The position numbers and the translations under genes are program-made. A DNA stretch of 64,000 nt, taken from contig NZ_CP095061.1 in assembly GCF_022921055.1 (NCBI RefSeq), positions 597,501-661,500 of the forward strand, given 5' to 3'. Position 1 is the first letter of the stretch, and each line of letters starts with the position of its first letter. The stretch is from Hymenobacter volaticus. GTDB lineage: Bacteria > Bacteroidota > Bacteroidia > Cytophagales > Hymenobacteraceae. The notes under the pieces are model-generated. The model was not told the DNA's origin and did not search any database. It worked only from the letters and a program-made list of their open reading frames with translations. This document shows, one piece after another, positions 10,394 to 17,288 of this stretch.

Positions 10394-13300
10394 ATGAAGC
10401 ATTTATTCTTTTCGCGGTGGTTCCGAGGGTCGGGCCGCCAACCGGTGGTGGGTGCCACACTCGTATTGCTTGCACTATTAGCCAATGGTCCGGCCTGGGG
10501 CCAGTCGGCGCAGGAGGAGTTTGGGCGGGTTCGGATTCAATACAAGAATTTCGAGTGGCAGCAACTTAGCACCCAAAACTTCAACGTGTACTACTACGGC
10601 GGTGGCGACGTGAGTGCGCGCCGGGCCGCTGAGTATGCCGAGAAAGAGTTGCAGCGCATCACAGCACTGGTAGGCTACTATCCTTACTCGAAGACGACCA
10701 TCATGCTCTACAATTCCGTGGGCGACCTACGGCAGAGCAACATTGGCCTTGATGCGGATAAGTACCAGACCGGCGGCGAAACCGATTTGCTGCGCATGAG
10801 CAAGGTACAGATTGCTTTTTCTGGTCAGCAAACCCAGTTCAAGCGCGACCTAAGCTTCCAGATTACGCGGGTGCTGCTCAACGACATGATGTACGGCGGC
10901 TCACTGAAGGAAGTGATTCAAAGCACGTACCTGTTGCAATTGCCCGATTGGTTTGTGAATGGAGCATCGGCCTATGCAGCCGAGGGCTGGAGCGTGGAAA
11001 TGGACGACTACATGCGCGACATGACCCAGGAGTATGAGGGTAACCGCGCCGCACCGTTCTTCTTGCGCAATCCGCAGCTAGCCGGGCAAAGTCTCTGGAA
11101 CTATATTGCCGAGCGCTACGGCTACACCACCATCCAGAACATCCTGAACCTAACGCGCATTACCCGCGACGTAGAAGTAGGGATTAGCTCCTCGCTGAAC
11201 GTACCCTATAAAGTATTTCAGAAAGATTGGCTGGCGTACTATCGACAGTTAAATGCGCAGCCGCAGACGCCTTATACCGAGGCTGATGAGAAGCTTGCCA
11301 TTACCAAAAATAACCGCAAGAATGTTCTGTACTCGCAACCAGTGATGAGCCCAAACGGGCAGCAACTAGCGTACGTGAGCAACGACCGAGGCCGTTACCG
11401 GGTACTAGTTGTAAACCGTAACGGTTCGGGTCGGCGCACCATTCACCGCAGCGGCTACAAAACACCTGGCCAACAGGTGGAAACTCGGCTTCCCGTGCTT
11501 GCTTGGCGCGGCAATAGCCAAGTAGCTGTGGCTGAAATGGCAAAAGGCGAAATGAGCATGCGCCTGCGGCCAGCTAATGGTGGTGCCTCTGGCCTGCTGT
11601 CGAGAATAGGAGAGGCTTTACCTTTTATTGGGGACAAGGGCTCTACCATCTTCCAGCCCTATCAGCAGGTAATGGATTTGAGCTATTCTCCTGATGGAAA
11701 AGCACTGGTATTTAGTGGTGTGCAAAACGGCCAAGCCGATCTGTACGTGTTGCGAGCCGGAAGCCGCCGTCCTGAGAAGCTAACCAATGACGTATTCGAC
11801 GATGTGCAGCCGGTATTCATGCCCGACGGCAGCGGCATTGTGTTCAGCTCCAACCGCTGGCTCGATTCGGCTGGTACTGCCAAGGGTAGCTTCGGCGCCG
11901 TAGTAAACAACTACGATCTGTTTATGTATCACCTCGACGGGCGCACGCAACCAGTCGAGCAGCTAGTGAGCACTATATCCAATGAAAGTCGGCCGCGGGC
12001 TATTTCCAACACCGAAATCGTGTATCTAGGCGAGGAAAGCGGCGTGCGAAGCCTCTACCGTTATTCGTTGACTACGCGTCAGCGCACGGCCGTGAGCAGC
12101 TTCCGAGCTAACCTGAAGGACTTCGACTACAACGCCACTTCGGGCACTCTTGGCTTCATAGCGGCCAGCCGTGCCCGCGATTTTGTGTACTTATATCCGC
12201 AGTATCCACTGCCCGAAAGCCTGAAGCTCTCGAAAACGGCTCGTCAAGAAACGCTAGAAGACCGTTCGAAGCCAGCAGCCTCGGCAGCTCCGGTGCCAGT
12301 ACCAACTCCCGAACCTACTGTGCCAGCGCCTACTACAGGGGAGCCAGTTCAGGATTCCGTTCAGTCAGCCCAACAGCCAGCCGCCAACCCGGCTAGCACG
12401 GCTAACAAGCCCATCAACACCAGCGACTATCAGTTTGACGAAGATTTGCCAGCCGACCGCGCTAGTTCACGGCGGACGGCACGTACGACAACTGCGGCCG
12501 CCGCAGCTCAGTCTGTGGCAGCCCCTGATGCTAGTGCCTTAGCTCCTCAAGGTCCTTATCGTTACGACACACGCTTCAGTATTGACAATGTAGTTTCCTC
12601 GTTGGCAGTCGACCCGCTGTTAGGTTTCGGTTTGGTAGGGCAAGCCAACATGTCGGACTTGTTCGAGAATCATCGGATTCGGGCGGGTATTTTTGCTTTG
12701 ACCGATTTGCGTACCAGCAAAATTTTCGCTGAGTACACCAACCTCGAGCACCGCTACGATTGGAGTATTCGCTACGACAAGCAGGCTTTCTTCTTCGATA
12801 ATATTGCCGGCTACCCAGGCCGGGTACGGTACGGCCGCCATGAAATTTCGCCAACTATTGCGTATCCCCTCACCAACAGCCTCAGTGTACGGGTTGGGCC
12901 TCGCTTCGTGAACGTATCGAGAAATGTGTACGATGTCTTGACGGAAGAGCAAGACGTTAATCGCAACTACCTTGGCTACAACGGCGAGTTGGTGTTCGAC
13001 AACTCAGTTACGACGGGCGTAAACATGCTGGAAGGCACCCGCATGAAAATGGGCTTTCTGCAACTGAACGCCCTGAACTCGGTGAGAGACTTTGGGAAAA
13101 TATACATCGACCTGCGTCATTACCAGAAGGTGCATCGGCAGATCATTTGGGCAAACCGCGTCAGCTATGGTCAGTACCTGGGGCACTCACCGCAGACTTT
13201 CCGCCTCGGTGGCATGGATAACTGGCTCAACAACGATTTCGAAGGCAGTCAAACCTTGACCAACAATCCGGACCCAGCTGAAATATTCTACCAGCAGTTC

Positions 13301-13708
13301 GCGACCAACCTGCGGGGCTTCAATTACAGCAAGCGGACCGGACCACGCTATCTGCTCTTTAACACGGAACTGCGGGTGCCCATCATCCAGTACCTCTCAC
13401 GCAATCCTATTTACTCGGGCTTCTTCCGCAATCTGCAACTCACTGCCTTTACCGACGCGGGCACTGCTTATTCAGGCAACAACCCGTTCAACGAAAATAA
13501 TTCGTACAACACGGTACCAGTGGTGCCACCAGGCAACCCGTTTTCTGCTACGGTAACCAACTTCCGCAACCCCTTCCTGATTGGGTACGGCTTTGGTATC
13601 CGATCTACGCTTTTGGGTTTCTATGGCAAGGCAGACATTGCCTGGGGCCAGGAAGACTACGAGCAAAAAGGTCCGAAACTCTACTTTACGCTTGGATACG
13701 ACTTCTAA
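10394..13708 (+). CDS. Peptidase MA-like / TolB-type propeller fused to an outer-membrane barrel
   Basis: 1104 aa secreted protein. Signal peptide MKHLFFSRWF...ANGPAWGQ. Residues ~30-320 resemble the peptidase-MA-like region (LPDWFVNGASAYAAEGW), but I see no HExxH. Residues ~330-600 carry WD40/TolB-like repeats (SPDGKALVFSG, MPDGSGIVFSSNRW). A low-complexity Pro/Ala/Gln/Thr linker (~615-720) leads to a C-terminal region with BamA/Omp85-like strands (ATNLRGFNYSKRTGPRY, FGIRSTLLGFYGKADIAWG, ending LYFTLGYDF). A periplasmic propeller anchored by an outer-membrane barrel is the simplest reading. The family is often labelled translocation protein TolB, but it is not the Pal-binding TolB. The ATG at 10394 is chosen because upstream in-frame starts overlap the preceding gene and lack a signal peptide. 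Confidence 0.82.
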   Translation: MKHLFFSRWFRGSGRQPVVGATLVLLALLANGPAWGQSAQEEFGRVRIQYKNFEWQQLSTQNFNVYYYGGGDVSARRAAEYAEKELQRITALVGYYPYSKTTIMLYNSVGDLRQSNIGLDADKYQTGGETDLLRMSKVQIAFSGQQTQFKRDLSFQITRVLLNDMMYGGSLKEVIQSTYLLQLPDWFVNGASAYAAEGWSVEMDDYMRDMTQEYEGNRAAPFFLRNPQLAGQSLWNYIAERYGYTTIQNILNLTRITRDVEVGISSSLNVPYKVFQKDWLAYYRQLNAQPQTPYTEADEKLAITKNNRKNVLYSQPVMSPNGQQLAYVSNDRGRYRVLVVNRNGSGRRTIHRSGYKTPGQQVETRLPVLAWRGNSQVAVAEMAKGEMSMRLRPANGGASGLLSRIGEALPFIGDKGSTIFQPYQQVMDLSYSPDGKALVFSGVQNGQADLYVLRAGSRRPEKLTNDVFDDVQPVFMPDGSGIVFSSNRWLDSAGTAKGSFGAVVNNYDLFMYHLDGRTQPVEQLVSTISNESRPRAISNTEIVYLGEESGVRSLYRYSLTTRQRTAVSSFRANLKDFDYNATSGTLGFIAASRARDFVYLYPQYPLPESLKLSKTARQETLEDRSKPAASAAPVPVPTPEPTVPAPTTGEPVQDSVQSAQQPAANPASTANKPINTSDYQFDEDLPADRASSRRTARTTTAAAAAQSVAAPDASALAPQGPYRYDTRFSIDNVVSSLAVDPLLGFGLVGQANMSDLFENHRIRAGIFALTDLRTSKIFAEYTNLEHRYDWSIRYDKQAFFFDNIAGYPGRVRYGRHEISPTIAYPLTNSLSVRVGPRFVNVSRNVYDVLTEEQDVNRNYLGYNGELVFDNSVTTGVNMLEGTRMKMGFLQLNALNSVRDFGKIYIDLRHYQKVHRQIIWANRVSYGQYLGHSPQTFRLGGMDNWLNNDFEGSQTLTNNPDPAEIFYQQFATNLRGFNYSKRTGPRYLLFNTELRVPIIQYLSRNPIYSGFFRNLQLTAFTDAGTAYSGNNPFNENNSYNTVPVVPPGNPFSATVTNFRNPFLIGYGFGIRSTLLGFYGKADIAWGQEDYEQKGPKLYFTLGYDF

Positions 13709-13736
13709 GTAAGGTTGTAGCTGGACAGCAACATCG

Positions 13737-13769
13737 AAAACCACTCAGTATATCTGAGTGGTTTTTTTA
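13737..13769 (+). terminator. Intrinsic terminator after the propeller/barrel gene
   Basis: Hairpin AAAACCACTCAG / CTGAGTGGTTTT followed by a T run, 28 nt after the stop codon at 13708. It separates this gene from the ccm operon. Confidence 0.85.
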
Positions 13770-13866
13770 TGGAGTTTATGGTGCATTCCATTTCCACCTT
13801 ATCTGTATAGTAATACGGCACTTGTGCTTAATCAAGCTAAGCCCTGCTAATCCGGGAGTTGGGTTG

Positions 13867-13874
13867 TATCTTTG
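13867..13874 (+). promoter_or_regulatory. Candidate -7 box of the ccm operon promoter
   Basis: TATCTTTG is a perfect match to the Bacteroidota housekeeping -7 consensus TAnnTTTG. It lies 27 nt before the chosen GTG start of ccmB, just after a terminator. I see no good TTG -33 element at the expected distance, so only the -7 box is supported. Confidence 0.45.
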
Positions 13875-13900
13875 CGGTCCTGTTCACCAGCCGTCTTGCC

Positions 13901-14572
13901 GTGTTGCTCGTTCGTGAGATTTGGTACTTGATGCTCAAAGACTTCCGCTTGGAATGGCGGCAGCGTGCAGCGCTGAACGGCATGCTGCTCTATGTGGGCA
14001 GCACAGTGTTTGTGTGTTTTCTGAGCTTCTCACTCAAGGGTGGCACGCCACCAGCACCCGCCTGGAACGCACTGTTCTGGATTATCCTGCTTTTCTCGGC
14101 GGTGAATGCCGTAGCCAAAGGTTTTCTGCAAGAAAGTCGGGGCCGCATGCTCTACTACTACACGCTGGTGCCCCCGCAGGCCGTGATTTTAGCGAAAATA
14201 GCGTACAACGCGCTGCTGTTGCTTGGCTTGGCACTTGTTGGTCTTGCGCTCTACGTGCTGGTGCTTGGCAACCCGGTGCAGGATACCACGCTTTTTGTGG
14301 GCAATGTGGCCCTTGGGGCCCTCGGGTTTGCTTCTACACTCACCTTGGTTTCGGGCATTGCGGCCAAGGCGGCCAACAGCAACACCTTGATGGTCGTGCT
14401 TGGCTTCCCGCTGATGATTCCGATGCTGTTGCTTCTTATTAAGGTATCTAAAAACGCGCTGGATGGTCTCGAGTTTGAAGCCAGCCAAAGTGCTCTATTG
14501 ACGCTGGTAGCTCTGAACCTGATTGTAGTAGCAGTGTCGTATTTGCTGTTTCCTTTTTTGTGGCGGAGCTGA
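13901..14572 (+). CDS. ccmB: Heme exporter protein CcmB
   Basis: 223-aa inner-membrane protein with six predicted membrane segments. It is the permease subunit of the CcmAB ABC transporter that releases holo-CcmE during cytochrome c maturation. The start LEWRQRAALNGMLLYVGSTVFV and the middle FLQESRGRMLYYYTLVPPQAVILAK are typical of Bacteroidota CcmB. I chose the GTG at 13901: it lies downstream of the TATCTTTG box and gives the usual short N-terminal helix before LEWRQ. ATG at 13931 is the alternative. The ATPase CcmA is not next to it and is not in the window. ccmC follows after 154 bp. Confidence 0.92.
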   Translation: MLLVREIWYLMLKDFRLEWRQRAALNGMLLYVGSTVFVCFLSFSLKGGTPPAPAWNALFWIILLFSAVNAVAKGFLQESRGRMLYYYTLVPPQAVILAKIAYNALLLLGLALVGLALYVLVLGNPVQDTTLFVGNVALGALGFASTLTLVSGIAAKAANSNTLMVVLGFPLMIPMLLLLIKVSKNALDGLEFEASQSALLTLVALNLIVVAVSYLLFPFLWRS

Positions 14573-14726
14573 TGCAGCAACCTAAATAAGCCGAAAAATG
14601 AGCTGCATAATTTCAATAAATCAGCACAAACCTGCCGGATACATTGTTCTTCTTTCACACCATAAGAACCACGAGCTAGGCTTTCTCTCTAGCTCATTTC
14701 TTACTTCTACGCTCTAATTATTGGAT

Positions 14727-15395
14727 ATGAAAAACTGGTGGAAAGGTCTGGCGGCAGTGTTGCTGCTCTACACAGCGGCAGCAGGATTTCTGATGCCAGT
14801 GCCACGGCTGGCTATCCTCAACGAGACCATTCGCAACTTGTACTTCCACGTCCCGATGTGGTTCGGTATGACGTTTATACTGATAGCGTCGGTGTATTAT
14901 TCAATCCGCTATTTGCGCACGCCCACCCCACAGCTAGATATTCTCTCGCATGAAGCGGCCAAAACGGGTATTCTGATGGGCTGCGTGGGATTGGCTACAG
15001 GTAGTATCTGGGCCAAGTATACTTGGGGTACTTGGTGGACCAATGACCCCAAACTCAACGGCGCGGCCATTGCCATGCTCATCTATGGCGCGTATCTGGT
15101 GCTCCGCTCGTCTTTCACCGATGAGCAACAGCGGGCCCGGATTTCAGCCATCTACAACATCTTCGCTTTTGCTACGGCTATGCCGTTGTTCTATATCTTG
15201 CCCCGCCTCACTGACTCGTTGCACCCGGGCGCGGGCGGCAACCCTGCTTTTGCCAAATACGACCTCGACGATAACATGCGCCTGGTATTCTACCCGGCTG
15301 TTATCGGCTGGACACTGTTGGCTTTCTGGCTGGCACAAGTAGCTAGCCGCATTGCTGCACTTAAACTTAAAGTATATGAAAAACAGCTTGCTTAA
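14727..15395 (+). CDS. ccmC: Cytochrome c biogenesis protein CcmC (CcsA family)
   Basis: 222 aa with six membrane helices. The heme-binding tryptophan-rich WWD motif is clear at about residues 95-110 (WAKYTWGTWWTNDPKL), and conserved histidines flank it (NLYFHVPMWF and DSLHPG). CcmC presents heme to CcmE on the outer face of the inner membrane. The ATG at 14727 is preferred over the TTG two codons upstream. Its 3' end overlaps the next gene by 20 nt, which implies translational coupling. Confidence 0.95.
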   Translation: MKNWWKGLAAVLLLYTAAAGFLMPVPRLAILNETIRNLYFHVPMWFGMTFILIASVYYSIRYLRTPTPQLDILSHEAAKTGILMGCVGLATGSIWAKYTWGTWWTNDPKLNGAAIAMLIYGAYLVLRSSFTDEQQRARISAIYNIFAFATAMPLFYILPRLTDSLHPGAGGNPAFAKYDLDDNMRLVFYPAVIGWTLLAFWLAQVASRIAALKLKVYEKQLA

Positions 15396-15642
15396 CGGGG
15401 CGCTTGGAATTATAAGCAGCCCCCGACGGTTGGCCTTGCTGCTCTTGACCTGGCTGCTGCCGGTACTACAAGTTGCTGCTCAAACTGCCTCCGATACGCC
15501 CGAAATGGCAGATGCGCTGCGCGGTAGCGGCAAAATCTACGTGGTAGTGGCCGTCGTGACGGTGGTGCTAGCTGGTTTGCTGGCATTGCTGGTTTCGCTC
15601 GACCGAAAAGTGAGCCGGCTAGAGCGAGAATTAAAGGAATAA
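15376..15642 (+). CDS. ccmD: CcmD-like small membrane protein
   Basis: 88 aa. A signal-like N-terminus (MKNSLLNGALG...QVAAQ) is followed by one membrane helix (IYVVVAVVTVVLAGLLALLVSL) and a basic tail that ends DRKVSRLERELKE. This is the usual CcmD topology with an extra N-terminal region, as often seen in Bacteroidota. CcmD helps release holo-CcmE from CcmABC. The assignment rests on topology and position between ccmC and ccmE more than on sequence, because CcmD is poorly conserved. Confidence 0.75.
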   Translation: MKNSLLNGALGIISSPRRLALLLLTWLLPVLQVAAQTASDTPEMADALRGSGKIYVVVAVVTVVLAGLLALLVSLDRKVSRLERELKE

Positions 15643-15785
15643 CTGAGTGCCAGAGGGATACGGAAGATTTTGAACATTTCCGTTTTATTCTTCTGGAGCT
15701 AAAGTATATTCATAGGGACTTTTCTGCTGTTTTATTTGTTACAACATACCCGGCTCAGGCTGAGCCGTTTGGTTCTTCACAAAAC

Positions 15786-16214
15786 ATGAAAAAAGCACAC
15801 ATTCTGGCTATTGCCGTCATTGCTGTAGCCATTGGCATCATCATGAGCGCTGCCGGAGACGCCAGCGTCTATGTGTCGTTCAAGGAAGCTCGTGAGCGGG
15901 CAACCGAAGGCAACATGACCAAGGTGCACGTGGTAGGCCGCCTGCCGCGCGACAACCAGAAGAACATTGTAGGGCTGGAATATAACCCGGTTCTCGACCC
16001 CAATTACTTTGCTTTTACGCTGGTTGACACCAACCGGGTTGCGCAGCGCTGCATCTATTTCAACCCCAAGCCCCAAGACTTCGACAAGTCGGAGCAGGTG
16101 GTGATTACTGGGGCTATGCGCAACGACATCTTCGTGGCCGACAAAATTCTGCTGAAGTGCCCGTCTAAGTACGTGGAGAAAGATATCAAAGGCGCTACGG
16201 CGGCCGTCAATTAA
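15786..16214 (+). CDS. ccmE: Cytochrome c maturation protein CcmE, CxxxY type
   Basis: 142-aa heme chaperone with one N-terminal membrane anchor (ILAIAVIAVAIGIIM) and the OB-fold domain (VHVVGRLPRD...VVITGAMRNDIFVADKILLKCPSKY). The heme-binding motif is C125-PSK-Y129, not the HxxxY of the E. coli protein. This CxxxY variant is known from archaea and Desulfovibrio, where the CcmH part of the pathway is absent. It lies 143 bp after ccmD and 11 bp before the secreted protein of unknown function. Confidence 0.93.
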   Translation: MKKAHILAIAVIAVAIGIIMSAAGDASVYVSFKEARERATEGNMTKVHVVGRLPRDNQKNIVGLEYNPVLDPNYFAFTLVDTNRVAQRCIYFNPKPQDFDKSEQVVITGAMRNDIFVADKILLKCPSKYVEKDIKGATAAVN

Positions 16215-16225
16215 AGAAAGAAGAT

Positions 16226-17224
16226 ATGAAGCACAAGCAACTGACATACGGGCTTGCTGAAGCGCATTTGCGTTTTTGGCTGCGCGTAGTTATTGTTCAG
16301 TTGCTTGTAGTTCACACTTCTTTGCTCGCCACTGCGCAGGTTGCCAACGACAACATTGAGCACCGGCAGGTGTTGCGGCTAGATCAACCCATCAAGTCCA
16401 ACACCACCAACTGCACCGTGCAGTGGAGTGCTGTGGACGAGAAGCTAACCGGTAAGTGCATCGAGTACCACAACGACCAGTGGTTTGAGTTTACGCCGCG
16501 GGTTCCAGGCCGGTACTACGTGAACATTAGCGGGCAGCAGTGCCGCGATACGCGCGGGGTGCAGCTAGTGGTGCTGACGGGCACACCAGGGCAGCCGGAA
16601 ACGTACAACATACTTTCCTGCACGTCGCTAGGCAGCCAAGACGATGTTTTTGTGACCTTGGATGGGTTGCGTGCCGGGCAGCCATATTTACTTGACGTAG
16701 ATGGCTACCTCAAAGACTTCTGCGAGTTTAGCTTGGCCGTAAGCAGCAAACCGAAGGGACTACCTGCCGTGGCAGCCCCACTGCTCTCCACAGTGACGCC
16801 TTCCACCAACAAGCTGTTTACCTTGCACTGGAATCTATCGGATAGTCTGGGTCCCGTTCAGCAGTTTCGGGTGCTGCGGCGGGAAGCAGGCGAGTTTCGG
16901 GCCACTTCGCAGGCTACCATAGAAGTGAGTCGTACTACATACGGCAGCGCCGGCACCGACTACAGTTGGACCGACACACTCACTGCCCCCGGACGCTACC
17001 TCTACCAAGTGGTAGCTGAAACTTCTGAAAGTGCGGCGCCAGTTTTGGTGCAGCAGCAATGGTATGCGTTCAGCCAGATCATGCCGGAGCCCGGTTACTT
17101 TTCTGGGGCTTCAGTTCAAGCGGCACAGCGCGCCGCGAAAGCACAACAAAGCTGGGAACGGCGTAGTCATAGGGCCCGCATGAAACGGCTAGCTGGGGTA
17201 AAGCGCCGGCAACCTAAATCCTAA
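16226..17224 (+). CDS. Secreted protein of unknown function inside the ccm operon
   Basis: 332 aa with an N-terminal hydrophobic segment (VVIVQLLVVHTSLLATAQ) compatible with a signal peptide. Residues ~45-170 form a beta-rich domain with five Cys (CTVQW, GKCIEY, QCRDTRG, LSCTSL, DFCEF). Residues ~185-280 resemble a fibronectin type III or Ig-like fold (LHWNLSDSLGPVQQFRVLRRE...YSWTDTLTAPGRYLYQVVAE). The C-terminus is strongly basic (RRSHRARMKRLAGVKRRQPKS). I do not recognise a family. It lies 11 bp after ccmE and 64 bp before ccmF on the same strand, so it is probably co-expressed with cytochrome c maturation. A direct role there is only inference. Confidence 0.7.
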   Translation: MKHKQLTYGLAEAHLRFWLRVVIVQLLVVHTSLLATAQVANDNIEHRQVLRLDQPIKSNTTNCTVQWSAVDEKLTGKCIEYHNDQWFEFTPRVPGRYYVNISGQQCRDTRGVQLVVLTGTPGQPETYNILSCTSLGSQDDVFVTLDGLRAGQPYLLDVDGYLKDFCEFSLAVSSKPKGLPAVAAPLLSTVTPSTNKLFTLHWNLSDSLGPVQQFRVLRREAGEFRATSQATIEVSRTTYGSAGTDYSWTDTLTAPGRYLYQVVAETSESAAPVLVQQQWYAFSQIMPEPGYFSGASVQAAQRAAKAQQSWERRSHRARMKRLAGVKRRQPKS

Positions 17225-17288
17225 AACAAGTTCTGGTTGACCGGTTATACCCTAGCAGGTCAGCTTCTTCTCTTATAACGCATCAGAT

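Noticed and set aside
10394..13708. Calling this gene tolB
   Set aside because: It has TolB-like blades but is more than twice as long, ends in a barrel-like domain, and no tolA, tolQ, tolR or pal gene is nearby.
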